From Apus apus (taxonomy: Eukaryota; Chordata; Aves; Apodiformes; Apodidae), in NCBI RefSeq assembly GCF_020740795.1, contig NC_067282.1:152196858-152260857 (forward strand): a DNA stretch of 64,000 bases. Direction: 5' to 3'. Position numbers and translations under genes: made by a program. Numbering within the stretch: position 1 is the first letter of the stretch; each line of letters opens with the position of its first letter. The notes beneath the pieces were generated by a model. That model had not been told where the DNA came from and searched no databases. It was given only the letters and a program-made list of their open reading frames with translations. Positions 19,342 to 38,400 of the stretch are shown here, one piece after another.

Positions 19342-22300
19342 GCACAGTGAAGAAACCTGTTTTTCAGCCTGTGAGTAACCACTCCATTCCCAAAAGGGCA
19401 GAATAATGTAAGGCAGAGGGGAATGGATGCAGCAGAGCCACTGAAAGATTCTGAGGCTCCTGTTAACCCATTGTCCCCACTCACCTCCCCTCACTGGCCC
19501 ACAGCATTCATCTAGGAATGGCACAATCCAAACATATGGATGCAGAGCAGATGTGATGCCAAATGACCTGGCTGCCATTCTTGCAACAGGTTTGAGAGCC
19601 TCCGTTTCCCAACTTCCTAGCTTGCTAATTTTGTGCAGCACCTTGGAACCCTAAGAGGGAAGCAGTCAAAGTGAAAGCATCCTGGTTGGAAATCCAAGCA
19701 GTTAAGGGCACATGAGAGCATGGGTGGGAAGGGTGGAGGGAGTGCGTGGGGACCTGAGTGTGAACAGGGGAGCTGGCAGGCTCTCTCCCTGGCAGTGTTG
19801 GGGTGTTGTTTCCAGCCCCAAGTGATGAAACACTGTCCCCTGCCCACCTGCCTGTCTTGTCCCATGGTCTGGGGACAGCCTAGTTCACTTCCATGCCTTT
19901 CCATAGCCCCTGCATCCAGATCAGAGAACCTTTGCCACATTGACTTTCACACAAGGAAGTCAGCTGTCTGTGCCAACAGCTCACTGACCCAAACTCTGCA
20001 GCAGTCACTAATCATGCACTAATGATTTAAGCCATGGCAGGTGAAGAACAGGAAGGCTTGTGTGCCAACTCCTCTGTGTGCCTCCCCTCTGCACATGTGG
20101 CTTCTCTGAAGTTCAAGGAGGAAAGGACTGTCTGTCCAGTCTCTTTCCTCCACCCTGCCCCACCAGAAGTACTCACTGGAAGGTGTTTCCTAGAGCTCTG
20201 TTCCACCTGGCTTTAGCTCTTGAGAGCAGATCCTGCAGGACCCTGTCCCACTTCCTAATGCAGCTTGCAGTTCAGAAATATTTCCCAAGAGTCATCCCCA
20301 GTTCTTCCCAAGCATACCTGGTAAGTCCTCCTGCCAAGTTGTAGCACTCAATCTGCCCCTCTGCTTACTTTCTGTTTGCCTTTTGCAAATTCCTGAGGGA
20401 TTGCTGCCTCCTCTTTGATCTTTGCTTGCTACTTGGACTTTCATTCCTTCCTTCTGGGGCTGAAGGACCTGTTGCTTTCTGAGCAGTGATGTTATTCATT
20501 GATATTAGCCACATAAATGTGGTTTACTGACTTGGCCAGACAGTTTTTTCCATGTGATGGTGATGATTGTGGGCAAATTGAGGGCTGTCACCAAAGCAGA
20601 AGAAAGCAGCTAAGTTGCAAAATGACCTGTGGAGCCAGATGATAGTTGTGGTCAGATGAAGGAGAAAGAAACAGACCCATGTGCACTTAGTTCAATTCCA
20701 TCTCCTCAGTGTCCCTTTCTCCCTGATGGAGAGGGCCTCCAGGAGACCTCAGCAGGTTGGGACATCTTGAAGACAGCAACTGCTGCAGGATTGTTGTGAC
20801 ACCCATGTCTACCTGGGAGCAAAACCTTCCCCTGCTCTGTCCCTGCTCCCCTCAGTAGCCACAGAGGAGCCTTTGACTGTGATAGCACCTTGACAACACC
20901 TCGCAGCAAGGCCAAGCATCTGCCAGCCTGATTACAGGAAGGATGGGAAGTGCCACAGGGATGATGTGGTGGGACAAACATCATGTTCACCAGAAGGTGC
21001 TGGAATTTTTTCTCTGCTTGACCTGAATAAACCCCAGTAATTTCCTTCACCTGCCACTTTTGCTGTGTGCTGGATACAATCTCTGCCTGGCGTGGGGCTC
21101 TGCGGTTTGGGCTGGAGGTGGTGGACACTATAGGAGCTGTCTGACCACAGTCTGGTGCTCCCAAGTCCCTAGCAGGGTGTCATTTGTTTTATTTGACTTT
21201 GCAGACACAGCAGAAGCATAAAAAGGAAGGAAAGTTGAAGGTTTTAGGAGGGATCCAGCACTGCTGGTGTTTAAGAGAAAGTCATAAAAGCGGGACAGAC
21301 AGAAGCAGAGAGAGGGAAAAGGAGGGATGATGATTGGAGGACAAATGGGGGGCAACATACATGATAAATGTGTGGCAGAAGCCAGCCACAGGGACTGAAG
21401 ACGGCAGTGAGAAGGGAGGGTGAGGTGAGGGGTTAGAAGCAGATGGCAGAAAGGAGGATGAGGGGGCATGTGGGAGGTGGGAAGCAGGGTTCTGGCAGAG
21501 CACTCACATTTTGGCAGAAGCCTTGTCCCCAGCCCAGCATTGTCACCTTACTCCAGAGCTGAGGTGAGCATCACTCAGCTGTGTTGGACTCCAGCCCCAC
21601 AATGGCTCTCTCCAACATTTTTCTGCATCATCAGGCTGCCAGAGAAGCCCAGAAAAACACCATCCAAGCAAGGCCTGTGATCAGTCTAGCGCACACGTGA
21701 GGGAGGGAGCCCGTGGGATTTGCGTTGCTGCAGTGCTGTGGTTTGCTGAGCTGCCTGGCAGAGCCAGGTCTGGGCACGTGGCTGACTTCCCACAGCTCCC
21801 ATTTTGTCACATAGTCATGACATGAGTGGAGAGGGGAGGGGGACCAAGCAGCGTACTCGGCTGCCCTGGTGTGCCAAGTCCATGTGCCACAGGTAATTAC
21901 AGCCGCCTGAGACCATCCTCTGTGGCGATGAGACAGCCTCGTCATGGGGACACAAGCTGTGTGATGCCACCTGGGTTGTGAGTGCAAGCAGGACAGATCC
22001 TGCGTTGTGTGCCAGCACAGCCATAGCCCCCGAGCCTCAGTCCTTTGGCCTGGGAGCTTCTGGTGATGCTGCAGGACAAGTCCAGGAAGAAGCTCTAGGA
22101 AAGGGACAAAGACAAGTCACATGAGAGTCTGGAAGGGGGAGAAGGGATTCCTTTCACTCGCCAGGCAAACCTTGAGGAAGGGAAAGGGAACAGACCACGG
22201 AAGCATCTCCATAGTGAGAGGCAAAGGAGAAATCTCTGCTAGCACCACACTTCGTGACCACATCCCAGGGGCTTTGCTTTTCTCTGGGAGAGGCCAGGAC

Positions 22301-25300
22301 CATCAGGCCCACACTGAGATGGTTTCATCTTGGCAGCAAAAGAGATGAGCTTGCTAATTCAGACCCGTTAAACAAAGCTCAAGTCCCGCAGAGTTCCACA
22401 TCAATCTCCTTTACAGTCCTTCAGCCAGGACTGAAGCCACAAGCCATCAGACCTGCCACCATCTCAGCTCAATATTTACAGTAAACTTTACAAGATTGCA
22501 ACAGCCCTCCTTTCCCTTAATTACCTATGGCATTTAATTAGTACTATGTGGTTTTTGAATAAGTAACTCTTAACATGAAGCAGGTCTTCACTCACAATGC
22601 CCTAAGAGCAGTGAAAGAGGGAAAGCTTCACAGAAAGTGTTGAGTGAAAGCAGCAACATTGTGGGATGCTCCAGACTTCCGCACTGAAACTGGGAAACGG
22701 CTTCAGATTGTCATGGCAGCAGTAGGATCCAGAGTGAACACCTTTGCCCCAAATGGGGCAGACAGTTCTCCTTCCACGGCAGTTTGCTGCCTCTCACCCT
22801 ACTGCCCACAGACTGTATGTGCATGGAGATATAGCTCCCAGCAAAGACCTACACGCTGACTTTCCAAGCAGAGAGATAAGAACTAGGTGCTATGGCAGTC
22901 TCAGTAACCTGGAAACCTGCAGGGAACATGCTGGTCACTCTCTAGCTAATTAAAATGGAGTGGGAGCTAATGCTGGGGAGCTCCAGCCAGCAGAAAGGAG
23001 CCATTTACTGCCAGCCCACTGACTGTTGGTAGGTGGTTGCCAACGTGAGTCTGCAAAAGTTGGAGGCTGCACAGCCCCATCAGCAGTATGCTGAGCTGCA
23101 CACAGGATTGTGGAAGCTGCTGGTGTCCTTGCTTGTGCATGGTGGGACCTTGGCAAGGCAGTTAGAGACTGCATCCAGAAGGTTTTTGTCCTCATCCTTG
23201 CCCTCTGACACTCTCAGTGTTGTAGGCATTGTACAGTGGGACTGGGGGACATTAGGGGGCAAGTGCCTTGCAGAGCTCTAGTGGGCTGGAGAAGAGCCAC
23301 AAGCCTCCCTGTACTTCTTTTCTCTTCCCTTCTTCTCCCCTGCTTCTGCTTGCATAAATCTTCCCTCATTGCTTTGCCCTGCTCTTAAAATCCCCAGGCA
23401 ACGTGGCATTTCTAACTCTCTCTGAAGCTGTTGCAGGAATTGCTAGAGCTCAGCTCCAAGGACACCCCTTCCCCCATATGGAGGCCAGCTGAAGTGCTGC
23501 ACTGGGAATTATTTTTCTTTTTCCATTCAAGTGTTTGGTATCCCTCTCTGCACCTTGAGCCTCCCTCGTCTCCTATCCCTGTTTCTGATTTCTCTGGCTC
23601 TTCTGCAGCCGATGCCTTTTGGCAACATGTCCAGTGTGCTTTGCCCACCTTCCCGGGGATGGCTAGTCCTGAAGCTGCCCTTTGCCTCCAATGCCATGGC
23701 TGGTGGCCAGCTCCTGTGGCCAAAAGCAGCCTCCAGGTGACAGGAATATCTGCATTGTTTCTGGGGGTGAGGTCCCACTTCAGAGCCCAAAGAATTGGAG
23801 GGAGAAGGGAGCAGCGGTCGGGAGCAGTGACACAGCACAGCTGGACACTGCTTGTTCCTGCATTCATGAAGCCAGGCAGTTGCTTGCCCCTGATCCTGCT
23901 CCTCCAGGTCCTGGCTTGCAAAGGGAGTGGATCAGGTCAGTGGAAAATTGCTATACATTGTGGTGAAGCCTAAATACAACAGGACAGAAAAAAACAGGGA
24001 GAAAACTGGGAGGAGAAGGTGCACTTAGCACAGCAAGCATCTGCAAGCCCTGACTCTCATCCCTAAGCTCAGCCTGGTGTGAAGCTCTGATTTTGGGGAG
24101 CACGTGAGCAGGAATGGCAGATGCTGAGCCTGGCCTGGGGAGGCTCTGGAGCCAGGAGGGAATTCCTGTCTGCCCAGTAGCAGCAGACATGCTCCAACTG
24201 GCTTCACAGGTCAAAGGTAGATGTGAAGAAAAGGTGTGTCACATTGTTGACTTGGGTTTAATTAGAGCTGACGGAGCTTGGTTGATGCTTTCCATTCAGC
24301 CTCCCTCCCAGACTTATTAGCATTCTGCAGTCTCCTCTCCCAGCTTTGCGCCTTAATTAAGGACTCCTTGCTTATATTTTCTTTCCTACCTGTCATCACT
24401 TCGGCTGGCAAGCTTGGCTTTAACCCTGCAGAGGCTGGTTTGCCTGAGCACAGCCACACTGGGAGCAGGCATTCCCTGGTTCCCTGTCTACAGACACATG
24501 GGGCTGGGGGAGAGAGAAAGCTGTTACAAGGATGGCTCCTAATTCCCTGGCAGAGCAACAGGCTCGAGTGCTGCTTGTGTTTCCCCTTGTGCTCACGGGA
24601 ACAGGACCTTGCAGAGACACCCTGCAAGCAGCCAGGACAGCCCTGCAAAGGCAGCTCGGGGCAGGACAGCCTTGCTGGTTCTCAGGCAGAGAAGTACTGG
24701 TGTGACAAGGGTGGGCAAAGCACGTAGCACTACTAGCTACAGGTAATTCTGCTTATTTGCTTTTGGGTTTAGCTGCTGGTTCCTAATCCATGACTAGCAG
24801 GTTGCCAGCTGATTATTCTAATTCTTCCAACAACCATGTGCTCTCTTCCCCTCTCAGAGCTTTCAAAAAAGCCCAGAGGAAAGCTATTTGCCAAATCTCT
24901 TTTATCTTTTATTTAGTTTTGATTAGGAAGCTGATTCAAAACTGCTGGCTATTCCACCTAGTTGCCCCGTGGGTCCTGAGCTGCCTGCGGCTGCTCTTCC
25001 ACACTGGCCAAGCACAGTGCACAAAGAAGGCAACTTTCTGCAAGTGCCTTGCTGTGATGGAGAAGAAAAGATCTGTCTTGCTCACAGAATGCGCAGAGGA
25101 AGCAGATGAAAGTGTGGGAGATTTGCCAGAAATGCTTCAAGGGGCTTTGTTAGCAGTGCAGATAATCACAGTGATGGATTTGGAGTCTGCTGGAAAGGCA
25201 AAGGTGGAGGAATTAATGGTGTTCAGATGTTGGCTGGATACCCTGGAGTTTAATTATTTAAGCTGCTGAAGAGCTGAACAGATTCTTGATGTTTGCACCT

Positions 25301-27290
25301 ACTGCAGCATGTGCTTTGCATTCAGTTGGACGGGTGAGTGGTCTCCTGAGAGAAAGGCCTTTTTTCTTAGTAACATCCATGCAGCTTTGTTGGGAGGCTT
25401 TGTTCAGGGCTGTTGCTTCTACTATGGGCCCTCAGTGAGTCTTCTCTTGCTTGGATGAGCCAGATCCTCAACCTGGCTTCTTTTGGTCATGTCTTACAGC
25501 AAAGCAGGGTTGGGTTCAGCAGCTGGGGATTCAGCACATCACTGCAGAGCTGTGATCTGAACAAGGTGGGGATGAGGAGTGTGTCAGGAGGCTAGACAGA
25601 AGAGAGGTGGAAGCAGGGCTTTGGGTCAAGTCCTGGCTGACATCATGGCTCCAAGGTGCTTTTGATGGTGTAGCACAAAGAAAATAAGGAGGTTGGACTG
25701 AGTTTAATGGCAAAACAAATAGCAGAGGGAAACCAGTGCCGTATTTTTCATTCTTCGTTACTGCAGCAGACACCTCTAGGAGATGCAGGAAGCTGCCATC
25801 AGCCTCACACCTAGGAATCTGTGGCCCAGGGTGCAAGGGCAGGGGGAAAAGCTGCTGGGAGGGGTTGAAGACTCTAGGCCAGAAGCAGCAGAAAAAACAC
25901 AGTGCCAGCAAAGAGCTCTGAGCACAGTGTGAAGCCATTCTCTTCTCCTCCCCTGGAACCTTTTCTTTCCTTCTTTCCCTCCCCAGCAGATAACTCTCTT
26001 TTGAGATACAGCTGTTGAGCATCGCAGGGTAGTCAAAGCTTTGGCAATAATCAGCTGACACAGAGAAACCAAAAACTTTTCTCAGCTCAGTGCCAAACAC
26101 ATGACAAGGCTCTCAGCAGCCCAGTGCCTCAACCCTGAGACAGGAAAGCAGAACTGGCTGCAGTGATCCATACATGACACTTCCCCCCACCCCGAAAATA
26201 AGATGCCCTTTCTCTTTCTTATCTGATGTTCTTGCTAAAGCAGTGGCAAAACTTCCTATGAGCCTACTCATTTTATTTGCCTCAGCTCACTGGGCCAGTC
26301 TCCAGGGGACTTCCAGTGCTGTCTCACCTCCCATGGAGGAAGAAGTGCTACACAAGAGGAAAGACAAACACTCCCAGCTGGCTGCAGCTCCCACACCTTT
26401 ACATCCCAAGCATACATTCAGGAGCAGTCATGAAAACTCCAGCATCAGGCAAGACAAAGGCCTGAAGAGCTGTGGACAACATCATCATGTGCACTGAGGC
26501 TAAAAGCTTTGCTCTGGGTCCCAGCTAAGTGTATTCCTGGCTTTAAGGAAAGCTTCCCAACTGTGTCTAGTTAGCAGACAATATCAGCAACTAAGGTAAC
26601 TGCAGCAATAAAGAGCATTTCAACTGCTTTTAGGGCACCTTAATGGTCTCCTCAGCAACAAAGCTGTTGAGTACAGAAGCGGTGACATCTGGGTGACGTG
26701 GACACCAAGACTAGGCTGTGAAGATGGGAAGTAGCAAGATAAGTAAAGACTGGACATGAAGGCCACCTGCTCCTCATCCAGGAACCACTTTGGAAATTCT
26801 CTGCCCTGCCAAGATGACGTCCCTTCCCCAGCTCCTCTTGCTGCCTCTGCACAGCACAGCCATTTTTTCTGGCATGGGACAAGGCATGAGTTCACCACCT
26901 TCTCCCCACCAGCTCCATACATACACAGCAGAGCAGACTGGGTAAGGCTGCTTTTCCTATCTGCAAAACACCCCTTCTTCCAACTTGAAGCAATCCTGCT
27001 GAGATTCTCTTTCATCTATTTGTATGGTTTCACAACAACTAAACAGATAAAAAAATATGATTTCTTGGCTGTGGGAGTCAAGATCAGAAAGTTGAGTAAG
27101 CAACCATGTACTTCGACCTGTAAACAGACTGGTGTTTGAATTCAAACAACTCCATGTTGTCACTTTTAATTTCAGTACTGGGTATGAGAGCAGCAGTTAC
27201 CCAGTCTGGTGCTGTGCCTGGAACACATGTAAACAAGGTGGAAGGAGCCTCTCTGAAACAGAGAAAACTTGGCTGAGGAGTCTGAAAAGG
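19342..27290. other. Convergent GALR3-ANKRD54 intergenic region, no gene seen
   Basis: About 8 kb between two convergent genes. A candidate GALR3 poly(A) signal AATAAA lies at 21026-21031, which would mean a 1.7-kb 3' UTR; no nearer canonical hexamer was noticed. The longest open frame (24790-25269, 159 codons) has no family features and no good splice context. AT-rich islands at 22500-22570 and 24235-24375, with repeated ATTA/TTAATTA words and a SOX-like ACATTGTT, could be conserved enhancers. I see no transposons. Confidence 0.4.
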
Positions 27291-27300
27291 CTGGCTGGAT

Positions 27301-27306
27301 TTTATT
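27301..27306 (-). promoter_or_regulatory. Candidate ANKRD54 poly(A) signal
   Basis: TTTATT on the plus strand is AATAAA on the minus strand, in the context TTCAATAAAATCC. It implies a 3' UTR of about 1.6 kb for ANKRD54. A nearer signal may have been missed. Confidence 0.45.
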
Positions 27307-28920
27307 GAAGTTCAAAATACAAAAAGGTCAGATTGTCTCCCACCCCCTCTGTATCCTTCCCATCCGGAGTATTGTGACAAAGTATCAGTATTCATAGTGA
27401 CAGCTCCAGCCTAACCAGTCCATAGTAACACCAGCCATGGTCTCCAGCATCCCACGGATGAACCCATCTAAGAGCCAGGTGTCTTTTTGTGCGTCAGCTT
27501 TGAACACGTGAGGTCCACTTAGCCTCCTCCTGGACAAGAGCCCAGATGTTAGAGAACCTGCTGACCTGAAGGTCTCTGAAGAATGCTGCAGACTGTGGCT
27601 GCTGAAACCAAATCTTAAGAATAAACCATTCCAAACCTGTGATTCCCAAGCTGTGGCACAGGTATTGCTACCAGGCCACTACATCATTTTAGGTGGGAAC
27701 TCAGATTACTGCTGGACACCTTCTTGTCACCCTGCTGCTGGTGGTGCCCTACTGACATGATTTAATGGATCTGTGCTCCAAAAAAAAAAGCTATCTACAT
27801 CGTCATTACTAACCACAGCGGGGCAGAAGCAAGTGAGCAGCAAGAGCAATTCCCTGCATCCTCCATAGCTGCATCACTTCAGGCTCCCAGCAGAGGTCAG
27901 AACGTTGTTCCTCATGCTGCACATTCGGTCCTGAAGCAGCACCTCTCCGTGACAAGCAAGAAACACAGTATGGATTAGATCTGGGTTTGGTGCTGCTGGG
28001 GCAGCACAATACGTCCTGTTGCAACTGGACCTCTTGCTCAAGTCCACCAGGAATAGGAAGCCACAGTTATGGTGGTTTTCTTGCAAGATGTCTAAAACTG
28101 CACTAGGATTAAGTCACACCCCTCCCCTCAATTATATTCTTGCACCACGGCAGCTCTGGCCTGCTTGCTATCTGCCTGGGTATTTTTTGCAAGTCTTTCG
28201 CTGTAGTATTTAAGCACTAACTTGCAACAGTGATTTAAAAAATGGGGCAGTGAAAATTTTAAGTCTAGTGATTAAAAGCTTTGTATCCCATTTGTAACCA
28301 AACAGATTCTTGGACTGCAGGCTCAGGAGAAGGTTAGGATTAAGCCTCGGTGTGTGTTTCTCAAGGCAGTATGTTTGCTCAGCTGCTAGCATGCACAAAT
28401 TTAAGTGTGTGTTCTTCTCACAGCACAAAGCCTTCTGTTGTCCAAGGCATCCACTTTTTCCCCCGTGCAGTTGAGTACTGTGGAGGTGGCAAAAGGTGCC
28501 TGTTCCAAACATTTCTGTGATGTTGGCCAGCTGCTGAGGGCACCCAGTCAGGGCTTGGGACTGCACATGGCATCAGCACCACCTACATTGAGCTGACGTG
28601 CTTAGGACAAGGCAGAGTATCTCAGGAAGGGGTACCTTATTCAGGGCCAGCCCATCTGATAAAAAACAGAGCAGCATTTTTTTCTCCAAGAGTCTCAGCT
28701 GCAGCACTCTGCTGTCTCTGTTTTCCAAAGCTTGCTGCCTCCCTGTGAGGCAGCTGTGGCACCACCCACAGGGACAGTCTGAGCACCACTGGAGAGTGGA
28801 TCTGGCAGGGAGGGCCACTGGCAGCAATGTTTACTCAGCGATCCGGGAAGCAAGCTTCAGCTTCCTCTTTTTCTCTCTAAGGCTTCTCCTGGTGCATCAG
28901 GAAGATGATATGGAAGCCCA

Positions 28921-35458
<6,538 letters not shown>

Positions 35459-38400
35459 ATGGCCTACCCCGGGGAGGACTACGACAACGAGGTGCGGGGC
35501 GGGGGTCTCGGGGCCGGGGTCTCGGGGCGGGGGTCGAGCCGGGGGGTCGCGCCCGGGCCGGCGCTGGTGACTCGCTGCCGCCCTCTCTCCGCAGGCCGCC
35601 TACGACCCCTACGCCTACTCGGCCGACTATGACATGCACACGGGTGAGTGCGGGCCTGGGCCTGGGCCGCGCCCGCCCGGCCTCTCGGGGCCTGCGGGCC
35701 GTGCGGCAGCTGCCTGACCGCTCCTCTTCCTCCCCCCCCCCCGCCCCCAGGAGACCCGAAGCAAGACCTGGCCTACGAGCGGCAGTACGAGCAGCAGACC
35801 TACCAGGTGATCCCCGAGGTGATCAAGAACTTCATCCAGTATTTTCACAAGACGGTGTCGGATCTCATTGACCAGAAGGTGTACGAGCTCCAGGCCAGCC
35901 GCGTTTCCAGCGACGTCATTGACCAGAAGGTGTATGAGATCCAGGACATCTATGAAAACAGGTAGAAAGCCCCCCCTCCCTCCAGGGTGGGCTGTCACGT
36001 TAAGAAAGTGCACCCTGCTCTTAAAAGGAAGGTCTTGTCTGCTACCTGTGTTGTTCCAAACGAAGGCTGTGTCTAAAATACAGCACGAGGCTCGGTTTGG
36101 TTACAGGGGAAAAAACCCCACATGTTTCCAGACCATTAGGTGAACATAAGTACAGGTGAGTTGTGACCAGTCTGGAGTAAAATACCACTCCTGTGCATAA
36201 CAGGTGTAGAGGCAGCAAAAAGTCACCTCAGCAGTGCTGGTTAGGCAGTCTGTAGAAAGCTGTGATATGTAGTTTTTGTGCCTGTTCCCTACAGATACTC
36301 CCATTCCTGCTCATATCTATGTTACCTTACCCTAAAGGGAGTATGAAATAACATACTCACCTATTCCATACTTCAGGGATAAATTGAAGTCTGGTTTGCC
36401 ATTCTCATTCTTTGTTTCAGCACTGGACTTACTAAAAGGGGATGGTAGTGGTAGTTTATTTCCATCAAATCCAAGGCCTCTACATTGTCATCCCTAACTC
36501 TACCACTGTTGTACTGAGGAATGGTTTCTGATACCACGTGTGTTTGTCTTATCTTTCAGCTGGACAAAGCTGACAGAAAGGTTTTTTAAAAATACCCCAT
36601 GGCCAGAGGCCGAGGCCATTGCCCCTCAGGTTGGAAATGGTAAGTCCTTTACTCTCTTTTTGGTTGTCAGAGAGAGAGGGATCTAAGTTACTTCTGATAC
36701 TTGAATGAGCAGGTGCAGAGCATTCCTGCCATCTGAGTTAGTCATCCTTGTTCACTCCAGCAATGCCTTCTGTAGATGCCTGGCAGGAAGTCGGAACTGA
36801 AGGATGTATCCTTTTGTGTCTCCCTTCATAACTGTAGCACCACAGTTATAACTCAAAGCCTTGTGGCTTTGCTCACGTCCAGGTCTGTCATCTTTTCCAG
36901 ATGCTGTTTTCCTCATCCTGTACAAGGAGCTGTATTACAGGCACATCTACGCCAAAGTCAGCGTGAGTGTTTGCCTCGTGTCTTCCTGCTGGTTGTTTGC
37001 TGGCTTCTACATGCCCTCAGTGTGCCAAATTTTGCTGCTCCCCCAGCATCAGTGGCTCTGTAATTTTTGTAAGGCAGGATTGGGTGGGCTGGTGAGCTGT
37101 AAGTCAGGTTGCTTTAGGGAAGCTTAAAATTCTTGCCTTTTGTTAGCTTAGTAAGGATTTGCTGATTGCTGGACAGCAAGAAAGACTTGGCTCTCAAGCT
37201 CGTTAGTTGCTTCCTTAAGCTTAGTAGTGATGAGTGTGCAGGTTTCCCTGGTAGCTTCTATGAATCAGAAGACCTAGTGTGAGTTCTCAGGAGGCTAGGA
37301 TGCAAAAGCTTGATACTGATATCAGATGTAGTGGTTAGTGAGGTAGGTTAGAAAGAGGTGATGGGATGTAATTGGATTTTCTTTTTGATAGAGCTGTAAT
37401 TGCAAGACCTATAGATCATTTGTTTTTGTGTGCTGCTTTGTGGCTCTTTGTTCTTCAGATTAGCAGGTGGGTGAGAGGGAGTGTCACAAGAGGAAGGTGC
37501 ATTATTTGTTTTTAAAACAAACACATGGGGTCAGAGTGCCTTGTGGAGAGGGAAACGGGCACCATAATGGATACAGGAGAAGGAATAATGCTCTATAAAG
37601 CAAAACAAACCCCATTTTATTTTTCTTAAGCTAATTCCAAGTCAATTATAATATCACAGTAGTCCTTGGTTCTTTAAGCATAGAAGCTGAACAGATGCAT
37701 GACTTAAAGGGTAATTAAGCAACAACTGCAGTTTTGGTGTGGACCAGAGGGTGGAGAAGTGGGCACTTTGAAAAAGCAGCTCTGGTTAACCTGAGTCAGA
37801 GACGGGTTTCTCAGGTTTCTGTGCTCTTAGTGGTTCTCAGACTGCCCTCAAGTATCTCCATGTGAAACAAGGCAGACGATTTTAGGAAGAGTGATCCCCT
37901 CCTGTGTTTCCTGGTCTTTCAAAATGTTTAAAATAGAGTCCAGAAGCAGAATTGTTGAATTGATTACGGCCTTTCATGAGGGGAGAAGGAAGGAGAGCTG
38001 TTAAAGATAAGAATTAGGAAGTTCTTAAGTCCAAGCTAGGTTAATGCGTCCTATTCACAGAAGGTTTCAATACTCAGTCATCCTGTATGTGAAAAGTCAG
38101 CCCTATTTTATGGGACAACAGTGATACAATTTCAAGATTTTCAGGGTGGTGCTGGTGGGTGTCCTGGATGAATATTGGCTCTGTTTCTGAAATAGACCCT
38201 CTGCTGCTGTGACTGCTGTCTGTCCACTGTATGCTGTTGCCCATAAACTCCTGCCGTGCTCAAAACTAAGCAGCCTGTGCTGACTTCTCATTGCAGGGAG
38301 GGCCTACACTGGAACAGAGATTTGAATCCTATTACAACTACTGCAATCTCTTCAACTACATCCTCAGTGAGTTGCTATGATTAATTTCTGGTTTACGGAT

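Noticed and set aside
24790-25269. 159-codon frame in the GALR3-ANKRD54 gap
   Set aside because: No domain, signal or conserved motif; length is within chance for the region.
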